From: Botrytis cinerea B05.10
Lineage: Eukaryota > Ascomycota > Leotiomycetes > Helotiales > Sclerotiniaceae
Direction of reading: 5' to 3'
DNA length: 64,000 bases
Assembly (NCBI RefSeq): GCF_000143535.2
Contig: NC_037310.1
Coordinates: forward strand, 2,108,001 to 2,172,000
Part shown: in pieces, positions 47,318 through 60,758 of the stretch
How the letters are laid out: every line of letters begins with the position of its first letter
Position numbering within the stretch: the stretch's first letter is position 1
Translations under genes and position numbers: made by a program
The notes under the pieces: model-generated
Told to the model about the DNA's origin: nothing
Seen by the model: the letters and a program-made list of their open reading frames with translations, nothing else
Database searches by the model: none

Positions 47318-49410
47318 CTAACATATTGTCTTGTATACTCGTTTCCACTTCGGCCATACGGCCTTTTCTGCTCGCTCCTCTGCTATCAAGGCTGGCAAGT
47401 CTAGACCGCGCATTCCGGTCTTTAGATCCATATCCTTGGATCTCATCACAGAAGTTCGATACCAAAATTTATATCCCGCGTAGAATACAATTACGATGGG
47501 TGCGGCCAAATATGCCAGAAAGAAGCTTTCGCATTGCTCGAGTGCTGTCATTTGCTGATAGCCTGTCGGCCATGCCCCAGTCCAAAATTGTGCGATCAGA
47601 ATGAGGACATTGAACAAAAACCCAATCCACGAGCCGATGACGCCTGGCTGCGAACGAAAAGCCAACTCGTCTAGGCTATGACCCTGGAGTCCCCAAGCCC
47701 GTCGAAAACGAATATGGGCAAGACAGATAGATCCCCAGGTAAATATCGAGGAAAGTCCAGACAGTGCTAGCATCCAATCCAGAACTGTTGCCTGGGCACC
47801 AGAATCCGCTGCATAGGCAAGAAACCCAAGGGCCGACGATACGCCAATAGCTACGATCGGACGTCCTTTACGATCAACATAAGCCAAAATCTTAGGAGCT
47901 TGCCCCTGATCTGCTAATGCTGCAAGAGTCCGAGAGGATCCGAATATTGACGAGTTGCCCACAGATAGTACAGCAATAAGGATGACTGCATTCATAACAG
48001 AAGGAAGTACGGTTATTCCAGCGTTTTGAATAGAAATAACGAATGGACTTGCCGCGGTATTTGCATTTCCAGCAGCAAGCAATCTTTCGTCGGTATAGGG
48101 GACAAGGAGTCCAACGAGAGTAAGCGAGACAATATAGAAAAGAGTGATGCGCCAGAATACTTGTTTCACGGCCTTTGGCAATGACTTTCTGGGGTTCTGA
48201 GTTTCAGCGGCAGCGAGCCCCACCAACTCAGTGCCAGCAAAAGCAAATGCTGCAGTGACAAAAACACTACACATGCCTTTGAATCCATTGTTGAATGCGC
48301 CTGGATCACTCCACAACGTACCAGCTACGTAACCTTCTTCAAGGCTAGCACCGCAGTTGAGGATTATGGCCAAAAGTCTATTGACATGGTCAGTTTTGTG
48401 TTCTGTTGAAACATCCATAAAGTCTCCCGAAAAGCGTGAGAATAGGACGATTTTCAAAACATAGATCGAATATAATAACGGTTAGACCTACATATATCCA
48501 ATAATAGCCACGACTTTGACAATAGCAAAGAAAAATTCCGCTTCTCCATACCCTTTCACTCCAAACATATTTATACCAATAATTGTGAAGAGAAATACTG
48601 TGACAAATATAGCGTGATCATATCGCTGTTGTATATCCCAGAAGTCGATTGTGATAGATGCCGCAATAATTTCTAATGGAAGAACCACAAGCCATTGCAT
48701 TGCATAATTCTGTTTGCTAGGAGTCAGTATTTTATGCTAGTCTCCATATTGTCTAGGGCTTCTCATACCCATCCCATAGCAAATCCCCAAGCCTGCAAGT
48801 CACGCAATTAGTTAATGCCTTTCCCGTTATATCAATGGATGAACTTGCCGGATCCAAGAAACGAGTCGAGTAGGCCGAAAACGACCCCGAAACGGGAAAC
48901 AAAACGGCCATTTCACCCAAAGCATGCACCGTGCAATATAACATGAGCCCGATGAGCGTAAAGCATATAATAAGCGATGCAGGTCCGCCGGTTGCGAGAG
49001 ATTTGCCCGATGCAACGAAAAGCCCGGTACCTGTCCATAAAGGAGACTCAGTAATAGCCCCTTAAATCACTCGGCGCGTCAAGCAACTAACCTATTGAAC
49101 CTCCAATCGCGATCATCTGCAGATGCCTCCCTTTCAATCTTCGTGCAAGAGGAGAATTCGCCGTTGCTTGCGCAGCAATCTCGGCATGGAAGACTCTTCC
49201 ATTTGCGCCCACCACACCCGGCGGGGTCATAGTAAGACTTGGATCTCTTCGAAAGCTGTCTACAAAGCGTCGTCCAATTCCATGTTCTATTTGCGTTGTT
49301 TCTTCGTAGCTTGGTTCCCCGCGTCCGCTGCTGTAGTCCGGAGTTGTAGATTGGTCTTTATCGGGGTAGCTTGAACCCTTTTCAATATCGTTCATCCTGA
49401 AACTATTCAT
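47318..49410 (-). CDS. Amino acid permease (YAT/APC family)
   Basis: Proton-coupled plasma-membrane amino acid transporter of the fungal YAT family (Gap1/Dip5 group); substrate range unknown. Five exons (49410-49092, 49030-48849, 48792-48769, 48709-48492, 48377-47318) splice to 600 residues. The cytosolic N-terminus is followed by family hallmarks: RRLKGRHLQMIAIGGSIGTGLF at the start of TM1, FLDPAWGFAMGWNYAMQW around TM3, GVKGYGEAEFFFAIVKV, and FAFAGTELVGLAAAETQNPRK in the substrate region; about 12 hydrophobic spans are seen. Exon 3 is only 24 nt (residues 168-175, AWGFAMGW). The intron before it starts with GC (GCAAGT), the only way to keep the conserved sequence and frame. The first donor is GTTAGT. 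A second ATG is five codons downstream (49395). Confidence 0.93.
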
Positions 49411-50628
49411 CTTGACGATTTCGAGTTTTGATGTGTATGTAGTCTAGGAGATGTCGCGAGCCTGTATTGGGAATGATGCTCGTCGATCTAGATCTTCCGA
49501 TTCAGGATTGCCGGTGAGGCTGAGTTGTCTCGAATAATTAAGAAGAAACTATTGAAGCTCTCGACCGGTTGGCTAGAGCTCAAAGGGTGTTCAAGTGATA
49601 ATGTATGACATATTTTCCAGGAGTTTCCAGCATCATGTTTTATGCTACGAGCATGAGTATGAAAGTTGGCTGAGAAAGGTTGAGTGAGTAGATGAAGTTG
49701 TGAGCCCGGAAGGCACAGTTATCTCGGGGAGCAAAGGGCTTATCTTTTGCATGAGATTGCTCGAAGTGATTGGACGTGATGAGCTTGATTTGGGGTACGG
49801 GGGCGCTAGGGCTTGTGGAGCTCCCATGGTAGCGGGATGAACTTCATCAATTGCACGCTGATTGCCACAAACACGGCGACGAGAGAAGAAGAACGAGAAA
49901 GAAAAGCGGCGAATGAAATCAGACGCTTCAAAAGGATACAGGACATTCGATTGATGCCACTCCATGACTGCCAAGTAGGTAAAATAGGGGCACAATGCCT
50001 CAACTGCTGGGCAAAGCTTGGTGTTCGACCTGCCAACAATTGGTGCAACGACGGTCCCGTCAGCTGAACGTGGATATGGGGTGTGATTGCAATTGTTGAC
50101 TGACTTTGACAGTTCGACGCTTAAACATATTCTTCCAAAAAAAGAAAACTTCCGATTCGATTAGCCGGCTGTCAAAGTTACATCAGGGAAGTGCCGACCC
50201 AATGTCTGTGTATCATTTAAGTTTGAGAGATTTACGTTCGGTGTTTTGGATTGCGCTGCTTGAGGCAATGGCTCGCAATTTCCTTCCTGCGCAGTAAACC
50301 GATTCTCAGATGCAAGAATGGCTCCATAGGTAGACATGTATGTGTGCAGTTTGAAATGTTCAATGCAAGGCAAGGTGGTGAGACGAGGGGCAATGCAATG
50401 TGAAATCGTTCAGCTCGTTAAGTATGTATAGTATAGTAAACCATCGGAATGTAAATAGACAGGATATCTCGACGCAAATGCAATAACGCTATCTATGTTC
50501 AGATTGTTCAAATCCGCAAGTAGTAATAAGAAAGGCATGCAACAGCCCACAATCTAGATGCGATAAAAATACAACGAATTTACATGGTCATCATCCATTA
50601 TATAGGTACAGTTTTGCTTTTTGTAACT
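49411..50628. other. Intergenic region, about 1.2 kb
   Basis: Upstream of the amino acid permease and downstream of the GH47 gene. No gene is supported; frames at 49645-49995 (-) and 49813-50067 (+) overlap each other and show no motif. Confidence 0.55.
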
Positions 50629-52876
<2,248 letters not shown>

Positions 52877-53669
52877 GGAAACTTCGAAATCATTTCATTA
52901 CTAGAAGGCGCGACTATGAACAGACACTAAGATACAAAAAACTTAAAATATTTGAAGGGTATAATTAGGTGTCATTTCGAAACGCAGAGGCTCAAGAGTT
53001 ATAAATTCTAGAGAACAGTACACGTAAGGCGTACTTACCGAGCCTTGGAAGTAATTACAGGCGTTGTTCTCAGCCTTATGTAGTACTCCGGTGCGTGCTA
53101 CCGGTCAGATTTGCATTTCCAAGTTCTCCTTGAACCGTCAAATGTGTCCAATAGATCGGCTTGACGTTGATAATGGAGATTTGTGTCTCTACCCCGTATG
53201 TTTGGAAAATCATCATCACGCAGAGAAACTCGGGAGAAGAGCTGGTGAGAGTTATCTGGGTAGCTTCAGTGGGTAGCTTCAGTGGATAGACACCGAAAAG
53301 CACAGCTACCCCTGACCACGATTTTAAACTGGGGCAACTGATGGGAAAAGTTGAAATCACCACATCTTATACGTATAGCACTGTAGGTGGGTGTTCAAAC
53401 GTTCCTTGAGGAGTGGCTACAAAAAATACAATGACATGAACCATCAGAACTAATATTCTTCTCCTTTCGAATCTACAATATCTAGAGCGTGAATTGACTT
53501 TCAAATTGACATCTGAAGAGCGTTCTGTTTGGCAGGATATACGAGGGATTCGCTAAATATTCACCGGCCACCTACCGCAACTGGCAAGCATAGCAACGAC
53601 GGTCCTTACATCAATATTGATCTGTGGGTGGAATCTTTTGACCCTGTAGCCAGTGCTACATCGGTCATA
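52877..53669. other. Divergent promoter region GH47 / ATG10
   Basis: 0.8 kb between two divergent genes. The ATG10 frame remains open back to 53529 without an ATG, so this part is taken as leader. No other gene was seen. Confidence 0.55.
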
Positions 53670-54518
53670 ATGGCGACACATCGCCATGAATATCGTCAGT
53701 GGCCATTTCTCACGGAAGAAGAGTTTGAGCTTGCCTGTGCGTTTCTTGATCGAAGATATTGTCGAGCATCGTTGGGACCCGCAAGGAAGAACCTCAAGCT
53801 GTCCATGGGACGAACAGCAACTACTGGATCATGCTATGTTGAAATCATTCGACTGATTCATCCACCACAAGATGACGATGATCTGTTACTTGCTCTCAGC
53901 AATTTGAGTAGTGGTTACGCTCCAGATTCTGCTCCGAGTCAAGAGGTGGATATGATGGATGAGGATGAAGACGACGTTAGTGACTCTCTTCATTCATGTT
54001 GATACAATGTGGAAATTCAGACTTATTGACGTGGCATAGGAGGCACTGCGTCTAAACAACCCCTCGATACTGAAGACTAACGCTATCCCCAAATACAATC
54101 TATATTCTCACCAGCCTTACGTTACTTATGAGATTCACCTGCATCCCACTTATAGAATACCGACTTTGTGGTTTACGCTTCACGATTTACCAAACGATGA
54201 GCCTGCGTTTGACATAAATTCTATTTATCGACATCTCGTTCCAGAAGAGTACAAAAGTGAACTTCGCGCAATAGGAGTTATGGGGGGAATTTCCGCTGCT
54301 GTAAGTCGCTAATGTTGCTGCGAAAATACATCCTAACTAGGTTTTAGCCGCACCCCATCACAGATGTACCAGCGTTCTTCATTCATCCATGTCAAACAAG
54401 AGAGGCAATGGAGAATTTTGACTGCCCGGCAGATAATTATTTGATGGTATGGCTTGGCTTGATAGGTGGGTGTGTGGGATTATGGATGCCTCATGAAATG
54501 GCCCAGGAAGATCTATAA
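53670..54518 (+). CDS. ATG10: Autophagy E2-like conjugating enzyme Atg10
   Basis: E2-like enzyme that takes Atg12 from Atg7 and transfers it to Atg5, needed for autophagosome formation in the cytosol. Exons 53670-53975, 54040-54300 and 54348-54518 splice in frame to 245 residues; the first donor is GTTAGT. Diagnostic features are LWFTLHDLP in the centre and FFIHPCQT, where Cys204 is the expected thioester cysteine, followed by NYLMVWLGLIGGCVGLWMP near the C-terminus, typical of Atg10. An acidic loop (MMDEDEDD) just before the first intron separates the N-terminal segment (WPFLTEEEFELACAFLDRR) from the core. The ATG at 53670 is the first in frame, although the frame is open upstream without one. 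The short, divergent sequence is usual for this family. Confidence 0.92.
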
Positions 54519-54879
54519 AGAAGAGCTATTGATATTCTAGCTTCTCAGAGAGGTTCGTCTCCACACTGGATATATAATACTTGGATCCAAGATATCACAT
54601 AGATATTGAAATTTCATATTCACTTTGCAGACATGAGACGGCAAAACCTATCACATGATTGAAACATCACCAACTAGGTATGTACGCTTGTGTTGCATCG
54701 GAAAAAGACAATGGTTTACACGCCATATCTGACATGTCATTAGAGGTCAATGTACTTCATATGCGAATTGTATAGGAGCCGTAGCCCTTTAGATCCATTT
54801 TAGTCGATAACCGTGTGACCAAAACCAATACGCCTCAAACAAATCCCCCAACGCCGTTGCCATGCAATATCATCAGTCG
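54519..54879. other. Convergent gap ATG10 / U2 snRNP B''
   Basis: 361 bases holding the 3' regions of both genes. Nothing else recognised. Confidence 0.7.
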
Positions 54880-55557
54880 CTAATCGTCATCACTGTCTTC
54901 CTCCATTGCAACGTCTCCTTCACTATCTTCTTCCTCCTCTTCATCCCTGCGTCTTTTCTGTCCAGCAACACTTGCACTTGGGCTTGTTGCATCTTCCATA
55001 GCGTGATCAGAGGTGGGAGCTGGAACTTGGAGGGTTGATGGCGGTGGTGGAGGAGGTAAATTGCTCGTAGTGATAGCTGCGGAAGGTGGCGCATTGAAAA
55101 TACTTTGCTGCAATTCTGTGGCCGTGACTGCAGCCGCTGCTGCAGAAGGCACACGGAAAGTACCGTCCAACTTGGCGATGGTGTCTGACTTTGATTTGGC
55201 ATATTGGATATTCTAGTAAGGCGAATGTCAGCCCTTAATCATTTCAAGTAAATGGACAACAAAATTGTAGGATTTCCAACTAACCATTTCACGTCCAAGA
55301 AACTCAAATCCTTGTAATGCTCTCATAGCTTGAGTCGCGGTCTGGATATCTCTATACACTACATGTGCTTGGCCCCTCATCTTCATTGACTTAAGAGCTA
55401 TGACATCGAGGACTGGGCCGTAAGTCGAGCATAATGTGTAGAGTTCTCTTCGTAAATCATCTTTTTGAATCTTCGACGAAGGTAAATTGGTGATGTAAAT
55501 GGTTTGATTAGGAGGGAACGACGTCCTCACTGGGACAGGCTTTACTGCAGCACTCAT
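54880..55557 (-). CDS. MSL1: U2 small nuclear ribonucleoprotein B'' (single RRM)
   Basis: Spliceosomal RNA-binding protein that, with U2A', binds stem-loop IV of U2 snRNA in the nucleus. Exons 55557-55285 and 55212-54880 splice to 201 residues (donor GTTAGT, CTGAC branch site). The RRM has RNP2 IYITNL at 20-25 and RNP1 RGQAHVVY at 61-68, preceded by SMKM, and the segment NIQYAKSKSD immediately after the intron, all characteristic of the U1A/U2B''/SNF family. Only one RRM is present, which favours U2B'' over U1A. The C-terminal half is low-complexity: Ala-rich, Pro-rich (PPPPPP) and finally acidic (EEEEEDSEGD, EEDSDDD). An upstream in-frame ATG at 55617 exists; the ATG at 55557 is preferred because the RRM begins at the usual distance. 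Its promoter is shared with ARPC1. Confidence 0.93.
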
Positions 55558-55800
55558 TCTGTCGTTACTCGGTATTCTGTCGCGTCTTGAATTTGGGGTA
55601 CTTCCAACATATATCAATATAGATATAAATTTCGAGTCCGCCTTTCACAGCCTTGCGCTAGCTTAAAGTGGTTAGTAATCAAACGTAAAGGGAGTACCCG
55701 CCCCACGTTCAAGCAAGCATCTCTCGCCCATGCGGTAATGCCAACATAAGTACATATTTACAGTGATAGTAGAGAGCTCCTCCTATCAAGAAGCAACAAA
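55558..55800. promoter_or_regulatory. Compact bidirectional promoter U2B'' / ARPC1
   Basis: Only 243 bases separate the two divergent start codons, so both promoters and leaders must fit here. No specific factor site was recognised. Confidence 0.6.
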
Positions 55801-57003
55801 ATGCCTGGTCCAGAAGTTCATCACCTTTTCCATCATCCTATCGCGGATCACTCGTTCTCAGCCGATAGACAAACATTGGCTGTAGCACGCGACACTAGTG
55901 TCGAGCTCTACGGACGAGACGGTAAGGGATTCAAGCTCAAGGACGAATTGAAAGGTCATGACAAGACCGTCACCAGTGTTGATATAGCTCCTAACAGCGG
56001 CAGAATTGTAACTTGCTCCCAAGGTTTGTACCCATTTAATCTTCCCGGTTTGAATTAAAAATGCTGATAACATTGGACTAGACCGCAATGCTTTGGTTTG
56101 GGAACCATCTCCCACTGGCTATAAACCTACTCTCGTCCTTCTCCGAATCAACCGAGCGGCCACATTTGTTCGATGGTCTCCTTCCGAAACGAAGTTCGCC
56201 GTTGGATCTGGTGCAAGGGTGATTGCTATCTGTTACTTTGAAGAGGAGAACGACTGGTGGGTTTCGAAACACATCAAGAAGCCTATCCGTAGCACCATCA
56301 CAACTGTCGCATGGCATCCAAATTCCGTTCTCCTAGCTGCCGGCTCTACCGATGCTCATGCGAGAGTGTTCTCAAGTTTCATTAAGGGAGTAGACGCTAG
56401 GCCAGAACCTGGAGTCTGGGGAGAACGTCTGCCATTCAACACTGTCTGCGGAGAGTATCTCAACAATTCTGCTGGATGGGTTCACGCTGTATCTTTCTCG
56501 CCAAGTGGAAATGCTTTGGCCTTTGCTGCACACGATAGCAGTATCACAGTCGTATACCCCAATGGCGCAGACCAACCTCCAAAGGCTGTTGTCAGTGTCA
56601 GCACACAGCTTCTCCCTTTTATGAGTTTGATCTGGAATGGCGAAGCTGAGATCATTGCTGCAGGCTATGACTGTGAGGCATTCCGATTCGGTGGTAGCGA
56701 GGGAGGCTGGCAACTCACAGGTTCCTTGGAATCAAAAGGGGGCCCAGCCAAAGATGTTGGAGAGGAGAGTGCTTTCAATATGTTCAAGCAAATGGACTTG
56801 AAAGGAAAGGTCAAGGATGATACACAATTGACAACTGTGCATCAAAACACCATCAGCACTATTCGTGTCTATGAAGGTTCAGAGAGTGGGGTCAGCAAAT
56901 TCACTAGTAAGTGCTCTTATGATCTAGATCTTTAACTTTAAGGGGAAACTAATAATTTTTAGCGAGCGGTGTTGATGGAAGAATTGTTATTTGGAACGCT
57001 TAG
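55801..57003 (+). CDS. ARC40: Arp2/3 complex subunit 1 (ARPC1/Arc40), WD40 protein
   Basis: Beta-propeller subunit of the Arp2/3 complex, which nucleates branched actin at endocytic patches. Exons 55801-56023, 56082-56906 and 56963-57003 splice in frame to 362 residues, close to the family size of 370-385. WD-type repeats are visible from the start: HSFSADRQTLAVA, LKGHDKTVTSVDIAP then VTCSQDRNALVW across intron 1, ATFVRWSPSETKFAVGSGA, ITTVAWHPNSVLLAAGSTDAHARVF, and VHAVSFSPSGNALAFAAHDSSI. An insertion after LESKGG contains the helical AFNMFKQMDLKGK typical of ARPC1. The last repeat, closed by the small final exon (SGVDGRIVIWNA), ends the protein. The partner pathway includes the Cdc42/Rho module that the RhoGAP at 1.8-6.5 kb would regulate; that link is general knowledge and not evidence of co-regulation. 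Confidence 0.96.
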
Positions 57004-57311
57004 AATAGAGTTGAATAGAAGCACTGACGAGTTTCACAACTTTGTGTACAAAGCCTCAGCATGCAACGCAGTAGCTCTTTGCCGTTCCATACTTTCCATA
57101 CAGAATTTAATATATTACATGACCCATTTCAATTATGCCAGAGAACAATCCAGCTAAGTATATTTCCTTCGAGAATCACACCATGCTTCGTTGTAATCAT
57201 TGCCCTTAGAGGAACCAGACCTTATCTCTCTCACTCTCCTTCAAAAAATTTAGTATCCATTTCCATCTTCCATTCCTACCACCTCTGCCCTAGTAATACT
57301 TTCTCTACGCC
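57004..57311. other. Short spacer ARPC1 / unknown gene
   Basis: 308 bases; nothing recognised beyond probable 3' and 5' untranslated sequence. Confidence 0.6.
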
Positions 57312-58436
57312 ATGAATTTTAACAACGATGAGAAATTTAAAGTTTTTCATCCTTTTGAGATTAATTCATTACTTCACACCCGAAGTTTTGGAGGCATTGA
57401 AAACGGGATCAATAATCCTATGCACTTATCTAGCCAAGCGATTCCTCATCCTCCTATTGCGTCTAGCACTCAGAGGTATTCGGTGACGGGAAACGCTAGC
57501 GCTGAGGGAGGTAGGCCCTTTCAAGGCAGAAATAGAACGTCTTGTGGGTATGTATTTCAAGAACACTCTCCAGCCATCGAGGCGACGATTGATCCTGATC
57601 CGGACTGTCTAATGACCACACCTGTCTCAACCCGACAAAATTCTCAGATCTTACCCAACACAGGTTACTGTCAATGCCAAGGAGGTTCTCGTATAACTGA
57701 CAACCGCGCTGGACATTCACGTGCCCTACCTCTCCGCAATGTTTCTAGCAATTGTCTTCCCACTATTGCAATGATGCTAAATAACCCTCCGTCAGAAAGT
57801 GTCCCCATACCTTCCATTGGAACTTACACACGGTCTAAATCAACAATGGACAATAGGATGTCCATTTCGAATGCCTCAGATAGTACAATTGTTGCACCTG
57901 TATCGATTCCCGAGCAGCGCTACTTCCTCTTGAATACCCTCTATCAAATATGTCTAGATGCCACTACCACTTACATTCGCGCTCTTCCATATTCCTCTCA
58001 TATTGGTGTCGGATATGAACGAACTCGTTCGTGTTCCCACCGATACCATCCATACCGTGGCAGGGGACGAGAAAGATCATATAACGATGACCATTCCAAG
58101 ACTCTCATGGACAATATCGAAGTGATCAGTACATTTCTATGGAGAAAGGCCAGGAGAGATCAGATGGCACCCCATCGAGCCGAATCAGATGCGGTCATGG
58201 ATATGAACAATCTTTATAGATGGGGAGAAAACTTGATCGATGGCATGGAAGAAAGAGCCGGGACCGAGGGAGCGCGAACTGCAGTATTGAATGCGGCTTT
58301 GGCGATGTGTGAGTGGTTGAGGATTTCAGAAGCTTGTACTTTATGCAGAGAGGTTGAAGGAGAGCTAAGAGGTCTTGCGAATTTAGAAATGGAACGCGCG
58401 AGAGAGGGAGATGGCGAGGAGGGTGATATTCTCTGA
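57312..58436 (+). CDS. Unknown protein, 374 residues, intronless
   Basis: Not recognised. The frame runs from ATG at 57312 to TGA at 58436 without an intron. The N-terminal two thirds are polar and Ser/Asn/Pro-rich. A more ordered C-terminal region starts near residue 195 (QRYFLLNTLYQICLDATTTYI), followed by a basic RGRGRERS patch and predicted helices (VISTFLWRKARRDQM, ENLIDGMEERA, LNAALAMCEWLRISEACTLC), and it ends acidic (EGDGEEGDIL). No signal peptide or membrane span. The helical C-terminal half with regular hydrophobic spacing argues for a real gene, and it lies 308 bases after ARPC1 on the same strand. A nuclear or regulatory role is possible but not shown. Confidence 0.6.
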   Translation: MNFNNDEKFKVFHPFEINSLLHTRSFGGIENGINNPMHLSSQAIPHPPIASSTQRYSVTGNASAEGGRPFQGRNRTSCGYVFQEHSPAIEATIDPDPDCLMTTPVSTRQNSQILPNTGYCQCQGGSRITDNRAGHSRALPLRNVSSNCLPTIAMMLNNPPSESVPIPSIGTYTRSKSTMDNRMSISNASDSTIVAPVSIPEQRYFLLNTLYQICLDATTTYIRALPYSSHIGVGYERTRSCSHRYHPYRGRGRERSYNDDHSKTLMDNIEVISTFLWRKARRDQMAPHRAESDAVMDMNNLYRWGENLIDGMEERAGTEGARTAVLNAALAMCEWLRISEACTLCREVEGELRGLANLEMERAREGDGEEGDIL

Positions 58437-59042
58437 AGAGTGTGTATCTCAGAACTTGATGGGGATCCAGCTAGGTATGTCCTATGCAATTTATCAATAT
58501 TGAATGCAGATAGCACATGATGTTCTCGTCCAATATGAAGCCATTCTTTGAAAGAATGTTAGGTGTTTGAAAACACATAATCGATATCACATCCATATAT
58601 GATCTTGATGTGACCTATAACACAGAACCATCGAGATGATGTAACATGATGTAACATGATGTAACGGAATGCAGCCGTGACCGATTCATGGATCTAAAAG
58701 GCCCTCCTTGGGCCGAAAATAATTCAATGATTGAGAGGACTGAAACTTAGAGCCAAAGAGGAGGAGGGCTAGAACACAGATCACAGATCTAATCTTATCT
58801 TATCTTAGATCTACCTACGAATGACCGAAACGAACCCGAGTGAGGGGATATGCACGATAAATTTCGCCATACCGAGTTCCCTGCAGATCAACTACTTCCC
58901 GTCTCGTTACTAATAAGAGGATAAATAAAAACTATGAGGTCTGCTATGAGGCGTTTTCAATCATCTATACGCCCTCCATGATTTCCCAGTAACGCGTTAA
59001 TATCTACATATCTTCACCCGTCAAGGGAGCAATTTTCACAAA
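58437..59042. other. Intergenic region before the flavin monooxygenase
   Basis: 0.6 kb. It contains a three-copy direct repeat of ATGATGTAAC (about 58636-58668). Otherwise nothing recognised. Confidence 0.6.
58636..58668 (+). repeat. Three tandem copies of a 10-bp unit
   Basis: ATGATGTAAC occurs three times in direct succession with minor variation at the ends, about 380 bases before the flavin monooxygenase ATG. It could be simple slippage or a cluster of binding sites. Confidence 0.7.
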
Positions 59043-60585
59043 ATGGCAGCCATCAAGTCAGTGGCAATCATCGGCGCTGGACCAGCCGGCGCAATTGCAC
59101 TCGATGCTCTAGCTCAAGAGCAAGCATTTGATGAGATCCGGCTCTTTGAGAGAAGAGAGAAAGCTGGAGGATGCTGGTGAGTACGAAATGTCTGGATGGC
59201 TAGAACATTAGAATAATCACTCATATTCATCTCACAGGCTCGGAGATCCGAAAGATCATGTCCAACAAATCCCAGACTTTGAAAAGCTTGCTTCTCGCAG
59301 ACCGGACGAGACTCTTCCCATTCCATCCAAGCTTCCTACCACGCTTCCGCGCAATACCCAGTATAGATTTTCTGATACCTCGATATATCCTGCGTTGGAA
59401 ACAAATATAGATGCTTTTGCTATGTCTTTTTCTCAAGAACCGTTTCCGGAAACAAGATCGGCGGTCAATATTAAGAGACATGGCGAAAATTCACCATTTC
59501 GCCATTGGAAGGTGGTGGAAAAATATATTCAAGATTTGGTGGATCGGAAAGGATATCCGGATCTGATATCGTACAATACTACTGTGGAGCTTGTTCATAA
59601 AGACCCACACACATCGAAATGGGTTTTGACGTTGCGCAAACCCCTTGACAATGGAATTGAAGATAGATGGTGGACGGAATCCTTCGATGCAGTTGTTGTA
59701 GCAGCAGGACACTACAACGTCCCGTTCATTCCTTCAACTCCGGGTCTTTCAACCTTTTCCCAAAATTTTCCTGGAAAGATTCTTCATTCAAAAGCTTGGC
59801 GTGACCCAGAAACATATCGTGGGAAGCGTGTAGTAGTCGTTGGCGCTAGCATTTCTGGTCCTGATATTTCGTATGCTCTTGCTGATTATGTTGAACGACC
59901 TCTTCATTCTGTTGTTAGAGGTAGATATCATCCTTACTTTTTTGACTACGCTTTCCAGCATCCTCACATCCTTCGACGGCCGCCGATATCCCACATAACC
60001 TCAGATCCTAATACAGATGATCGAACAGTTCATTTTGAGGATGGGTCTGTATTAGAGAAAGTAGACTATATTATTTTTGGAACTGGATATTCCTGGACTC
60101 TGCCTTTTATTCCTAACCTCGATTCTACAATTCGCAATAATCGCCTTCCAAATCTCTATCAGCATATATTTTGGCGCGAGGACCCTACCTTAACTTTCGT
60201 TGGTGCTGTGGGCGCAGGGTTTACATTCAAGGTATTTGAATGGCAAGCTGTACTTGTAGCACGATTTTTAACCGGTCGCGTCACTCTTCCTTCCGCTGAA
60301 GAGCAAAAGAAATGGGAAGAAGATAGAATCGCAGTAAAAGGGGATGGAGCAACCTTCACAGCTCTCTATCCCGATTTTGAAGAGTATTTTGAGACCATCA
60401 GGGAAATGGCAGGTGAGCCAAAGAATGGTAAAGGTAGAAGTTTACCGAAGTTCCAGAAGTGGTGGAGGGAAGGGTTTGATAATGGACATTTGAAAAGAAT
60501 AGATATGTGGAAAAGGGGGAACGAGGAAGCGAGACGCAGAATCGAGGAAGAGAACCGTGAAAGTGTAGTATCACCAGTATCATGA
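59043..60585 (+). CDS. Flavin-containing monooxygenase (FMO-like)
   Basis: Class B flavoprotein monooxygenase using FAD and NADPH to oxygenate nitrogen- or sulphur-containing compounds; substrate unknown. Exons 59043-59176 and 59238-60585 splice in frame to 493 residues, the usual FMO size. The FAD Rossmann motif GAGPAG is at 11-16, immediately after the start. The FMO signature FxGxxxHxxxW is seen at 222-232 (FPGKILHSKAW), and the NADPH-binding motif GASISG at 247-252. VVVAAGHYNVPFIP and IFGTGYSWTLPFIP are further conserved blocks. The C-terminus is highly charged (KRGNEEARRRIEEE). It converges on the 2EXR gene with a 173-base gap. No related biosynthetic genes adjoin it, so a general detoxification or redox role is as likely as a role in a specific pathway. 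Confidence 0.94.
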
Positions 60586-60758
60586 GCCAGCGATCTGTAA
60601 ATATCTGAACGATTACTTAAATATATTGAGAATTCTGGTTTATTGAACGGTTCTCTGATGTTATTAATACATGGGCATGAGTTTTATCTAACTCGATTCG
60701 TTGCTTTGGTTCTAGAGCAGCAGAAATGATTATTGCTGTGCTCTCAGACGATCCGTAC

